Assembly: GCF_016863035.1 (NCBI RefSeq)
Contig: NZ_BOOC01000005.1
Span: 124,001 to 188,000, forward strand
Length of the DNA: 64,000 bases
Direction: 5' to 3'
Source of the DNA: Microbispora corallina
GTDB lineage: Bacteria; Actinomycetota; Actinomycetes; Streptosporangiales; Streptosporangiaceae
The notes beneath the pieces are model-generated. The model searched no databases. It saw only the letters and a program-made list of their open reading frames with translations, and was not told where the DNA came from. Of this stretch, positions 43,108 to 51,530 are shown piece by piece; positions within the stretch are counted from its first letter, which is position 1, and each line of letters starts with the position of its first letter. The translations under genes were made by a program, and so were the position numbers.

Positions 43108-43458
43108 GTGGAGACGTGGACGATAAGGACCCCCGCGCACAGCAGGTGGGCGGTGCTCGCGCCGCGCGGCGAACTCGACATCCACGCCGTACGGCGCCTT
43201 CGCGAGCCTCTGATCGGGCTGATCGAGGGCCACGGCCCGTGGCTCGTCCTCGACCTGAGCGAGGTCGGGTTCATCGACACGACCGCGGTCGGCCTGCTCG
43301 TCCGGCTGGTGCACCATCTGCGCGACCGGAACGGGGACCTCGCGCTGGTCGCGCCGCACGGCCAGGTCCTGCGGATCCTGCGCTGGACCAACCTGACCTG
43401 CCTGTTCCCCGTCTTCGACTCGCTGTCCGACGTCCTCGCCGACGCCGGCCGCCGTTAG
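43108..43458 (+). CDS. STAS-domain anti-anti-sigma factor
   Basis: A 116-residue STAS protein (SpoIIAA/RsbV type) starting with GTG at 43108 after a GGGAACC site. The motif DLSEVGFIDTTAVGLLVRLV carries the phosphorylatable residue, here Thr where many have Ser. Such proteins free a sigma factor by binding its anti-sigma kinase. No kinase or sigma gene lies beside it. Confidence 0.87.
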   Translation: METWTIRTPAHSRWAVLAPRGELDIHAVRRLREPLIGLIEGHGPWLVLDLSEVGFIDTTAVGLLVRLVHHLRDRNGDLALVAPHGQVLRILRWTNLTCLFPVFDSLSDVLADAGRR

Positions 43459-43623
43459 CGGTCACGGCGCGGGGGTAAGCGGGGATCAGACGCGGTCAAT
43501 GATCGGGGTCGGACGGCCCGGCCTCGCCCAGAACGGTCCAGGAACTTTCACCGGTCTTGACCGGCCGGAGCACGCGGGATTGCGGCCGTGCGGGAAAGGC
43601 CCCTCCCGGGAGGTGGGCCGACC

Positions 43624-45285
43624 ATGACCTCGTCCGCACGTCACGGCCTCAGGGGGCCGTCGGTGCTGCACGACCCGCTGCTCAACAAGGGCACGGCCTT
43701 CACCCGGGAGGAGCGGGCCGAGCTCGGGCTCGACGGGCTCGTCCCGCCGGCCGTGGAGACACTGGACCAGCAGGCCCGGCGGGCGTACGCCCAGTACCGC
43801 GCCCAGCCCACCGACCTGATGCGGAACGTCTACCTGGAGGCCGTACGGGACCGGAACGAGGTCCTGTACTACCGGCTGCTCGGGGACCACCTGCGCGAGA
43901 TGCTGCCGATCGTCTACGACCCCACGGTGGCGCGGGCGATCGAGACGTACAGCACCGAGTACCGCAGGCCGCGCGGGGTGTACCTGTCGATCGACGAGGC
44001 GGACGGCATCGAGCGGGCGTTCCGCAACACCGGCCTCGGACCCGACGACGTCGACCTGGTCGTGGCCTCCGACGCCGAGGAGATCCTGGGCATCGGCGAC
44101 TGGGGCGTGAACGGCGGCGCCGGGATCACGGCAGGCAAGCTGGCCGTCTACACGGCCGCCGCCGGCGTCGACCCCGGGCGGGTCATCCCCGTCGCCCTCG
44201 ACGTGGGCACCGGCAACGAGCGGCTGCTCGACGATCCCGCGTACGTGGGCAACCGGCATCCGCGGGTGCGCGGGGAGGCGTACGACGCCTTCATCGACGC
44301 CTACGTCCGGACGGCCACCCGGCTCTTCCCCGGCGCGATGCTGCACTGGGAGGACTTCGGCCCCTCGAACGGCCGCCGGATCCTGGAGCGCTACACCGGG
44401 CAGATCGCCACGTTCAACGACGACATGCAGGGCACCGGCGCGATCGTGCTGGCCGCGATGATCGGCGCGCTGCGGGCGGCGGGGACGCGGATGCGCGACC
44501 AGCGCGTCGTCGTCTTCGGGGCGGGCACCGCGGGCATCGGCATCGCCGACCAGCTGCGCGACGCCATGGTCCGCGACGGCCTGAGCCACGAGGAGGCCGT
44601 CCGCCGGATCTGGCCCGTCGACAAGCAGGGCCTGCTCACCGACGACATGGACGACCTGCGGGACTACCAGCGGCCCTACGCCCGGCCCGTGTCGGAGACG
44701 GCGGGCCGCCGCACGGGCCTCGCCGACGTCGTGGAGCGGGTCGCGCCGACCATGCTGCTCGGCACCTCCACCGCGCACGGCGCGTTCACCGAGCCGATCG
44801 TGCGGTCGATGGCGGCGGCGGTGGACCGGCCCGTCATCTTCCCGATCTCCAATCCGACCGAGCGCATCGAGGCGATGCCCGCGGACCTGCTGCGCTGGAC
44901 GGACGGCCGGGCCCTGATCGCGACCGGCATTCCCGTCCCGCCGGTGACGTACGACCGCGTCACCCACTCCATCGGCCAGGCCAACAACGCGCTGCTGTAT
45001 CCCGGGCTGGGTCTCGGGGTGATCGTGTCCCGGGCCCGGCGGGTCAGCGACGGGATGCTGCACGCTGCCGCCGAGGCCGTCGCCGGGATGGTGGACGTCT
45101 CGGCCCCGGGCGCCTCGCTGCTCCCCCAGGTCGACGACCTGCGGGAGGTGTCGGCGACGGTCGCGACCGCGGTGGCCGAGCAGGCGGCCCGGGAGGGGCT
45201 GGCCCGCGCCGACCTCAAGGACCCGGCGCGGCAGGTGCGCGACGCGATGTGGCGGCCGGTCTACCGCCCGCTCCGGGAGGGATGA
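43624..45285 (+). CDS. NAD-dependent malic enzyme
   Basis: The 553-residue enzyme converts malate to pyruvate and CO2 with NAD(P). The large-subunit type is shown by LPIVYDPTVARAIETYS, the catalytic Lys in GGAGITAGKLAVYTA, the metal-binding HWEDF and FNDDMQGTG, and the nucleotide site VVVFGAGTAGIGIAD. It starts at ATG 43624 behind CCGGGAGG. Its stop overlaps the fumarase start (ATGA), so malate production and use are co-expressed. Confidence 0.92.
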   Translation: MTSSARHGLRGPSVLHDPLLNKGTAFTREERAELGLDGLVPPAVETLDQQARRAYAQYRAQPTDLMRNVYLEAVRDRNEVLYYRLLGDHLREMLPIVYDPTVARAIETYSTEYRRPRGVYLSIDEADGIERAFRNTGLGPDDVDLVVASDAEEILGIGDWGVNGGAGITAGKLAVYTAAAGVDPGRVIPVALDVGTGNERLLDDPAYVGNRHPRVRGEAYDAFIDAYVRTATRLFPGAMLHWEDFGPSNGRRILERYTGQIATFNDDMQGTGAIVLAAMIGALRAAGTRMRDQRVVVFGAGTAGIGIADQLRDAMVRDGLSHEEAVRRIWPVDKQGLLTDDMDDLRDYQRPYARPVSETAGRRTGLADVVERVAPTMLLGTSTAHGAFTEPIVRSMAAAVDRPVIFPISNPTERIEAMPADLLRWTDGRALIATGIPVPPVTYDRVTHSIGQANNALLYPGLGLGVIVSRARRVSDGMLHAAAEAVAGMVDVSAPGASLLPQVDDLREVSATVATAVAEQAAREGLARADLKDPARQVRDAMWRPVYRPLREG

Positions 45286-46778
45286 CCGTGGCCGGACAGA
45301 CCCCTCCCCGCGTGCACGACGTACCGATCGGGCTGCACGCCACCGGGACCCGCACCGAGACCGACTCCCTCGGCGCGATCGAGGTGCCCGCCGACCACTA
45401 CTGGGGCGCGCAGACCCAGCGGTCCCTGATCCACTTCTCCATCGGGGACGACCGCATGCCCAAGGCCGTCTACCACGCGTACGGCTACATCAAGAAGGCC
45501 GCCGCCCTCGTCAACGCCGAGACGGGCAGGCTGCCGCGGTGGAAGGCGGATCTGATCGCCCGGGTGGCCGACGAGGCGGCCCGCGGCGACCTCGACGGGG
45601 AGTTCCCGCTGTACGTCTGGCAGACCGGCTCGGGCACCCAGACGAACATGAACGTCAACGAGGTGATCGCGAACCGGGCCATCCAGCTGCTCGGCGGCCG
45701 CCTCGGCGGCAAGGACCCGATCCACCCGAACGACCACGTCAACATGGGGCAGTCGTCCAACGACACGTTCGTCGCCGCCATGCACATCGCCGCCGTACGG
45801 GCCGTCACCGGGCGCCTGCTGCCGGCGCTGAAACGGCTGCGCGGGGCCGCCGAGAGCAAGAGCCACGAGTGGGAGCACGTCGTCAAGATCGGCCGCACCC
45901 ACCTGGAGGACGCGACCCCGCTCACGGTCGGCCAGGAGTGGTCGGGCTACGCCGCCCAGCTCGCCGACGGCATCGACCACCTCGCGGCCACGCTGCCAGG
46001 CCTGTACCGCCTGGCCCTCGGCGGCACCGCCGTCGGCACCGGCCTGAACGCGCCGGCCGGCTTCGGGGAGAAGGTCACGGCCCGGATCGCCGGCCTCACC
46101 GGGCTGCCCTTCACCACCGCGCCCAACCCGTTCGCCGCCCAGGCGTCCTGCGACGCGCTCGTACGGGTGTCCGCGGCCGTCCGGGCCCTGACGGCGCCGC
46201 TGTTCAAGTTCGCCAACGACATGCGATGGCTGGGGTCGGGACCGCGCGCCGGCCTGCACGAGCTGGTCCTGCCGTCGAACGAGCCCGGGTCGTCGATCAT
46301 GCCGGGGAAGGTCAACCCGACCCAGGCTGAGGCCATGCTGATGGTGGCCGTCCAGGTCGTCGGCAACGACACGGCGGTCGCCGTCGCCGGCGCCGAGGGC
46401 AACTTCGAGCTCAACGCGTTCCGGCCGGTCATCATCGCCAACGTCCTGCACTCCGTGCGGATCCTGGCCGACATGGTCGACCACTTCCGCACGTACCTGG
46501 TCGAGGGCGTCACGCTCGACATGGACCGGCTCACCGAGGACGTCGAGCGCTCGATCATGCTGGTCACCGCGCTCAGCCCGGTCATCGGCTACGACCGGGC
46601 CGCCGCGATCGCCCACCGCGCCCTCGACGAGGGCCTCACCCTCCGCGAGGCCGCCCTGCGATCCGGCGTCAGCGAGAGCCTGTACGACAGCGTGGTCGTG
46701 CCCGAGCGCCTCACCCACCCCGGCGTGCCCGGTTCAAGATCTGGTCATGATCCGTACGGCGGGACGAGAGGAGCGTGA
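45282..46778 (+). CDS. fumC: Fumarate hydratase class II
   Basis: A 498-residue homotetrameric fumarase that interconverts fumarate and malate. The signature SSIMPGKVNPTQ and the segments TGSGTQTNMNVNEVIANRA and KIGRTHLEDATP are present. The first 20 residues are an extra N-terminal piece. The ATG overlaps the malic enzyme stop; a GTG six bases on is an alternative. The pair fumC plus malic enzyme makes a fumarate-to-pyruvate route. Confidence 0.93.
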   Translation: MTVAGQTPPRVHDVPIGLHATGTRTETDSLGAIEVPADHYWGAQTQRSLIHFSIGDDRMPKAVYHAYGYIKKAAALVNAETGRLPRWKADLIARVADEAARGDLDGEFPLYVWQTGSGTQTNMNVNEVIANRAIQLLGGRLGGKDPIHPNDHVNMGQSSNDTFVAAMHIAAVRAVTGRLLPALKRLRGAAESKSHEWEHVVKIGRTHLEDATPLTVGQEWSGYAAQLADGIDHLAATLPGLYRLALGGTAVGTGLNAPAGFGEKVTARIAGLTGLPFTTAPNPFAAQASCDALVRVSAAVRALTAPLFKFANDMRWLGSGPRAGLHELVLPSNEPGSSIMPGKVNPTQAEAMLMVAVQVVGNDTAVAVAGAEGNFELNAFRPVIIANVLHSVRILADMVDHFRTYLVEGVTLDMDRLTEDVERSIMLVTALSPVIGYDRAAAIAHRALDEGLTLREAALRSGVSESLYDSVVVPERLTHPGVPGSRSGHDPYGGTRGA

Positions 46779-46841
46779 CCCGGGCTCGCATGCCGGGTAT
46801 GCACGCGAACGTCACGTGTTCCCTGATCTGAGCGGGCCAGA

Positions 46842-47207
46842 ATGACTCGGCGATGTGAATGTGAGGCGGTCCACCGCCACGGGACCGCGCCGGGCCGCCG
46901 GGCGGCCCGCAGTACGCGGCGGACGGCGCTGGCCGTGTGCGCCCTCCTCGCGGCAGGCCTGGCGTCGCTCTGGCAGACGCCCGCCCACGCCGCCGCGGCC
47001 GGGAACGGTGACCACGGGCCCATCTACCTGTCGACCGGCAACGGCAGCAACAACCAGAACGAGCCGCGCGTCTTCAGCCCGACCTGGAACAAGGGCATCC
47101 AGGTCGTCTCGGTGAACGGCAAGAACACCGCCACCGAGGCGTCCTTCTGCCGCAGGCATCCGCGCCTGTGCAAGATCAACCAGAACATCTGGTTCCAGGG
47201 CCGCTGA
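46842..47207 (+). CDS. Small secreted protein of unknown function
   Basis: A 121-residue protein with a twin-Arg-rich N-region and a hydrophobic core (RTALAVCALLAAGLASLW), probable cleavage after TPAHA at about residue 50. The 70-residue mature part begins AAAGNGDHGPIYLSTGNGSN and ends with a Cys pair (SFCRRHPRLCKIN) likely to form a disulfide. No family was recognised. It lies 130 bases upstream of an ABC exporter operon on the same strand. Confidence 0.65.
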   Translation: MTRRCECEAVHRHGTAPGRRAARSTRRTALAVCALLAAGLASLWQTPAHAAAAGNGDHGPIYLSTGNGSNNQNEPRVFSPTWNKGIQVVSVNGKNTATEASFCRRHPRLCKINQNIWFQGR

Positions 47208-47338
47208 CCCGCCGGCTGCGCCCGCCTGAAAGAGGACGACAATCAGACGAATCTGCTTGTCAAAAGATTGAAATCCTTACGCATCCTGAGTAGCTTCATT
47301 CCCGGGGCTTGTCGATCTCCGTCAGAGGGGGAACCGGG

Positions 47339-48292
47339 ATGAGCGACGTCTCCGCGGTGCTGATCGAGGCGCGCGGCCTGAAGAAGGTGTACGGCAGGCC
47401 GGGGGACAAGACGGGCTTCACGGCCGTCGACGGGATCGACTTCCAGGTACGACGCGGTGAGGCGTTCGGAGTCCTCGGCGCGAACGGGGCCGGCAAGTCG
47501 TCGACGATGCGCATGATCGCGTGCGTGTCCCCGGTCACCGAGGGGAGCCTGCGGATCCTCGGGTGGGACACCGGCAGGGACGGGGCCAGGATCCGGGCGC
47601 GGCTCGGCGTCGTCCCGCAGGACGACACGATCGACAGCGAACTCACCGTCCGCGAGAACCTGCTGATCTACGGCCGCTACTTCGGGCTGTCGTGGAAGGT
47701 CCTGCGCGAGCGGAGCGCCCGGTTACTGGAGTTCGCCCGCCTGACCGAGAAGGCCGGGGACGCGGTGGCGACGCTGTCGGGCGGCATGCGGCGGCGGCTC
47801 ACGATCGCCCGCGCGCTCATCAACGAACCCGAGATCGTGCTGCTCGACGAGCCCACGACCGGGCTCGACCCCCAGGCCCGCCACCTGCTCTGGGAGCGGC
47901 TGTTCCAGCTCAAGCAGGACGGCGTCACCCTGCTGCTCACCACCCATTACATGGACGAGGCCGAGCAACTGTGCGACCGGCTGGTGGTGATGGACGCCGG
48001 CAAGATCGTGGCCGAGGGCACGCCCGCCGAGCTGATCGCCCGCCACACCCTCCGCGAGGTGCTGGAGCTGCGGTTCGCCCCCGGAGAGCGGCAGGTGATG
48101 ATCGAGAAGTGCCGCGGCCTGGCCGAACGCATCGAGGAGCTGCCGGACCGGCTGCTGCTGTCCACCGACAACGGCGAGGAGACGCTGAGCGCCGTCCACC
48201 GCCAGGGCGTGCAGCCGCTGACGGCCCTGGTCCGGCGATCCAGCCTGGAGGACGTCTTCCTCACGCTGACCGGCCGCTCCCTCCTCGACTGA
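47339..48292 (+). CDS. ABC exporter ATP-binding protein (DrrA-like)
   Basis: This 317-residue ATPase shows Walker A GANGAGKS, Q-loop VPQDD, signature LSGGMRRRL and Walker B VLLDEPTTGLD followed by TTHYMDEAEQL. A C-terminal domain (from about 230) is typical of daunorubicin-type drug and polymer exporters. The start is set by AGAGGGGGA upstream of ATG 47339. It is the first gene of a three-gene operon with two membrane subunits. Confidence 0.9.
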   Translation: MSDVSAVLIEARGLKKVYGRPGDKTGFTAVDGIDFQVRRGEAFGVLGANGAGKSSTMRMIACVSPVTEGSLRILGWDTGRDGARIRARLGVVPQDDTIDSELTVRENLLIYGRYFGLSWKVLRERSARLLEFARLTEKAGDAVATLSGGMRRRLTIARALINEPEIVLLDEPTTGLDPQARHLLWERLFQLKQDGVTLLLTTHYMDEAEQLCDRLVVMDAGKIVAEGTPAELIARHTLREVLELRFAPGERQVMIEKCRGLAERIEELPDRLLLSTDNGEETLSAVHRQGVQPLTALVRRSSLEDVFLTLTGRSLLD

Positions 48293-48352
48293 TCTCCCGC
48301 CTCCGCACCGATTCCTTCCGACCGAATCCCCCGGCGACCGTCGCGAGGAGAC

Positions 48353-49147
48353 ATGGACACACTGGCCAGGGCGTTCTCGGCGCCGGCGTTCCGCGAGCTC
48401 GGCTACTGGCTGTTCCGCTACCGGCGCACCTGGCGCGGCTCGATCGTGATCAGCGTGGGCAACCCGCTGCTCTTCCTGACGGCGCTCGGTCTCGGCCTGG
48501 GCAAGCTGGTCGACCACGGGAACAGCGCGTACCTCCAGGGCCACTCGTACCTGACGTTCATCCTGCCGGGCATCCTGATCGCCGGCGTCATGCAGACCGC
48601 GTTCCTCGAGGCGTCCGGCCCCGTGATGCAGGGCGCCCTGCCGCGCGGCAGCTACCGCGCCGCCGCCTCGACCCCGCTGGAGCCGGCGGGCATCCTCTAC
48701 GGCCACCTCATGTACTGGACCCTGCGGGCCGCGCAGAACGCCGTCCTGTTCACGTGCGTGAGCATGCTCTTCGGCACCGTCGACCCGGCCAGGGCCCCGC
48801 TGCTCGTGCTGGTCGCGATCCTGGTCGCGGTGGCCTTCGCCTCCCCCGCGGCGGCCTGGGCGGTCACCGTGACCCGGCCCTCCCAGATCAACGCGATGTT
48901 CCGGTTCGTGGTCCTGCCGCTCTACATGTTCTCCGGCACGTTCTTCCCCATCGAGCAGCTGCCGGACTGGCTGCGGCGGCTGGCCTGGCTCACGCCCCTC
49001 TGGCACGGCGTCGACCTCGGGCGCACGGTCGCCCTGGGCACAGCGACGACGTCCGGCGTGCTGGTCCACCTCGCCTACCTGGCCGTGATGGTGGCCGCCG
49101 GCCTTTACGTGGCCCGCCGCACCTACCGCCGCAGGCTGTACGTCTGA
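48353..49147 (+). CDS. ABC-2 type permease, first subunit
   Basis: A 264-residue membrane protein with six helices. The family motif segment FSGTFFPIEQLPDWLRRLAW is at about 198-218, typical of ABC-2 exporters paired with DrrA-like ATPases. It has GAGGAG just before the ATG. It should form the channel together with the next protein. The exported compound is unknown. Confidence 0.88.
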   Translation: MDTLARAFSAPAFRELGYWLFRYRRTWRGSIVISVGNPLLFLTALGLGLGKLVDHGNSAYLQGHSYLTFILPGILIAGVMQTAFLEASGPVMQGALPRGSYRAAASTPLEPAGILYGHLMYWTLRAAQNAVLFTCVSMLFGTVDPARAPLLVLVAILVAVAFASPAAAWAVTVTRPSQINAMFRFVVLPLYMFSGTFFPIEQLPDWLRRLAWLTPLWHGVDLGRTVALGTATTSGVLVHLAYLAVMVAAGLYVARRTYRRRLYV

Positions 49148-49162
49148 GAAGAAGGAGCACTC

Positions 49163-49948
49163 ATGACGGCGATGCCCGTCGGCGCGCCCACCGGCCGTGC
49201 ATGGACGATGGTCGAGCGCAACCTGCTGATCTACCGGCACACCTGGCCGGTGCTGCTCGCCGAGATCTTCGAGCCCATGCTGTACCTGGTGGCGTTCGGC
49301 GTCGGCGTCGGCCTGCTCGTGGGGGACGTCCCCGGTCTCGACGCCTCGATCTCCTATCCGCGCTTCGTCGCCCCGGCGCTGCTCGCCACCGCCGCCATGA
49401 ACGGGGCGATGAACGAGACCACCTTCAACATGTACGGCAAGCTCACCACCGACAAGACGTACGAGTCGATCCTCACCACGCCCATGTCGGTCCGCTCGGT
49501 CGCGCTCGGCGAGGTGCTCTGGGCGCTCGTCCGCGGGTCCGTCGTCGCCACCGTGTTCCTGGTCGTGGTGAGCGTCTTCGGCCTGGCCGAGCTGCCGGGG
49601 GCGCTGCTGGTCGTCCCGGGGGCGCTGCTCATCGGCTTCGCGTTCGCCGCGCTCGGGCTGCTGACCGTGACGTTCCTGCGGAGCTGGCAGGACTTCCAGC
49701 TGATCCAGCTCGTGATGCTGCCGATGTTCCTGTTCGCCACGACGTTCTTCCCGCTGGACGTGTACCCGCGCCCCGTCCAGGTGCTCGTGGAGGTCCTCCC
49801 GCTCTACCACAGCGTGGAGCTGATCCGGGCCGCCTTCCTCGGCACGGGCGGCGCCAACCCGGTCGTCGCCGTGGCCTACCTCGCCGTGCTCGGCACCGTG
49901 GCGCTGGCCGTCGCCGTCCGCCGTCTGGAGAACACCCTGCGCCCGTGA
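49163..49948 (+). CDS. ABC-2 type permease, second subunit
   Basis: A 261-residue ABC-2 membrane protein with six helices and the segment FLFATTFFPLDVYPRPVQ near 190-208. It begins 16 bases after the first permease with AGAAGGAGC before the ATG. The two different permeases suggest a heterodimer, as in DrrB- or NodJ-like exporters. Confidence 0.88.
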   Translation: MTAMPVGAPTGRAWTMVERNLLIYRHTWPVLLAEIFEPMLYLVAFGVGVGLLVGDVPGLDASISYPRFVAPALLATAAMNGAMNETTFNMYGKLTTDKTYESILTTPMSVRSVALGEVLWALVRGSVVATVFLVVVSVFGLAELPGALLVVPGALLIGFAFAALGLLTVTFLRSWQDFQLIQLVMLPMFLFATTFFPLDVYPRPVQVLVEVLPLYHSVELIRAAFLGTGGANPVVAVAYLAVLGTVALAVAVRRLENTLRP

Positions 49949-50042
49949 TCGGGGGTTCGCCGGGTGTGCCCCGACCATGCGGCAGCCCCGCGAGGCGGTG
50001 CTCCGCGGGGCCGTCGTGACGCGCAGGGGCCGGTCGGCGCCG

Positions 50043-50270
50043 CTAGTCGCCGGAGGAGTCGCCTCCGCACGACTGCAGGTCCCAGCGCGCGGTGCGGTAG
50101 CTGTAGCAGTAGGTGCAGTCACCCCTCTGCACACAGTCGGCGGCCGGGGTGAGGGCGTGCCGGGGCGCGGAGCCTCCCGGGCCGGAGGCGTGTGCCGTGG
50201 CGGCCATGGTTCCGCCCACGAGGAGCGACGACGCCGCCAGCGCGACGGTGAGGAGTAAACGCTTGAGCAT
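50043..50270 (-). CDS. Small secreted Cys-rich peptide
   Basis: A 75-residue protein with a clear signal peptide (MLKRLLLTVALAASSLLVGG, cleavage probably after AHA). The mature part of about 46 residues has four Cys: three in DCVQRGDCTYC and one in QSCGG. A two-disulfide secreted peptide is likely. AGTGATC precedes the ATG. Its end faces the end of the ABC exporter operon. No family was recognised; an antimicrobial or signalling peptide is possible but not shown. Confidence 0.65.
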   Translation of the reverse strand: MLKRLLLTVALAASSLLVGGTMAATAHASGPGGSAPRHALTPAADCVQRGDCTYCYSYRTARWDLQSCGGDSSGD

Positions 50271-50588
50271 CAGAGATCACTCCCTGAGGTGAGGACCGGA
50301 CGACCAGCGTCGGTTCCGGGGCTCGCGATACGCCTATGCGGCGCCGAACATTACTCACACTAATCGCGGCGGCCGAGGAATTCCCCCAGCCGGCGGCAAA
50401 ACATTACATTTGCCGCTTAACTACATTTATGTCGTTATCCGCAGCCCCAAAGAAACGCGGCATCGCGCTCCGGTTCCCCATCCTCCCGGAGTCGAACCAC
50501 GGGTTCAGAGCGTCCGCGCGCTTCCCCGAATATTCGCGCCAGGCGCCACAGGGAGGGAAAGTAAGGGGAAAAGAGTTCGCTCCGAACC
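50271..50588. other. Gene-free, lower-GC intergenic stretch
   Basis: The region has an AT-richer part (about 50340-50450) that could hold the promoter of the secreted peptide gene. No frame has actinobacterial codon use. Confidence 0.5.
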
Positions 50589-51047
50589 TCAGCAACAGGT
50601 GGACCTGGCCGCGGTCACCGCCTCGTCCGCCGTCTCGTCGCTCGCGCAGCACACGGAGTCGGGCTCCTTGATGAGGACGTCGGCGTCGGCCTTGACCACG
50701 TACACCTCCCACGGCTCGCGGCCGGGGCCGTGCACCCAGACCTTGTCCTGGAGGGCGTAGCAGCAGGTGGTGTCGTTCTCCTCGAAGGTCGCCAGGCCGG
50801 CCTTCTTCAGTCGCTCGGTGGCGGCGGTGACCTGGGCGGCGTCCTCGACCTCGACGCCGAGGTGGTCCATCCGGGTCTCCTCGCCCTCCGCGCCCTCCAG
50901 GAGGACGAGCTTGAGCGGGGGCTCGGCGATCGCGAAGTTGGCGTAGCCGGGCCGCCGCTTGGCCGGCTCCACGCCGAACAGCTTGGAGTAGAACGCGACG
51001 GAGCCTTCCAGGTCGGCGACGCGCAGGGCGAGCTGGACACGGGACAT
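50589..51047 (-). CDS. arsI: ArsI/CadI-family dioxygenase (C-As lyase type)
   Basis: A 152-residue vicinal-oxygen-chelate protein. The expected Fe(II) ligands are Gln5, His62 (MDHLG) and Glu114 (PWEVY), and a vicinal Cys pair at 95-96 (TTCCYAL) would bind the arsenical. More Cys pairs (SVCCASD and a final CC) mark the flexible tail. ArsI enzymes cleave the C-As bond of trivalent organoarsenicals; the related CadI name comes from cadmium induction. It faces an ArsR repressor gene across a 92-base promoter region. Confidence 0.9.
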   Translation of the reverse strand: MSRVQLALRVADLEGSVAFYSKLFGVEPAKRRPGYANFAIAEPPLKLVLLEGAEGEETRMDHLGVEVEDAAQVTAATERLKKAGLATFEENDTTCCYALQDKVWVHGPGREPWEVYVVKADADVLIKEPDSVCCASDETADEAVTAARSTCC

Positions 51048-51087
51048 GGGTTCCTCCTCGGGTCGGGCCGTTCTGTTTCGATGACTG

Positions 51088-51136
51088 TCTAATCAGCAGC
51101 AGTTTGCGGTCTTGCCTAGATGTATGTCAAATTAGA
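51088..51136. promoter_or_regulatory. Candidate ArsR operator region between arsI and arsR
   Basis: TCTAAT at 51088-51093 and ATTAGA at 51131-51136 form a perfect inverted repeat across the shared promoter. The wide 37-base gap makes a single dimer site unlikely; they may be halves of two sites. Confidence 0.35.
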
Positions 51137-51139
51137 AGA

Positions 51140-51529
51140 GTGTCGAAGCAAGAGTTACCGATCATCGACGCAGGTGTGGACGCCTCCGGCCCGGCCTGTT
51201 GCGCGCCCCTGGTCTGCGAGCCGCTGTCGGAGAGCGAGGCCGTCGAACTGGCCCCGCTGTTCAAGGCGATCGCCGACCCCGTACGGCTGCGCCTGCTGTC
51301 CCTGATCGCCTGCCACGAGGGCGGCGAGGCGTGCGTGTGCGACCTGACCGGCGCCTTCGACCTGACCGCGCCGACAATCAGCCACCACCTCAAGGTGCTC
51401 AGGCAGGCGGGCCTCATCGACTCCGAACGCCGCGGCACCTGGGTCTACTACTGGATCAACCCGGGTGTGCTGGCCCGCATGTCCTCCCTGATCGGCCCGG
51501 TCTCACCGGCCTTCGCCGAGACGGTGTGA
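51140..51529 (+). CDS. ArsR/SmtB family metalloregulator
   Basis: A 129-residue winged-helix repressor. The metal motif EACVCDL sits in the position of the ArsR ELCVCDL site, and more Cys lie near the N-terminus (PACCAPLVC). The recognition helix region is DLTAPTISHHLKVLRQAGLI. It should repress arsI, and perhaps the downstream esterase, until As(III) or a similar soft metal binds. GTG at 51140 was chosen because the ATG-like start upstream lies in the promoter. Confidence 0.9.
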   Translation: MSKQELPIIDAGVDASGPACCAPLVCEPLSESEAVELAPLFKAIADPVRLRLLSLIACHEGGEACVCDLTGAFDLTAPTISHHLKVLRQAGLIDSERRGTWVYYWINPGVLARMSSLIGPVSPAFAETV

Positions 51530-51530
51530 C

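Noticed and set aside
50336..50671. 111-residue plus-strand ORF
   Set aside because: Codon use is atypical and its end is antisense to arsI; no motif or ribosome site supports it.
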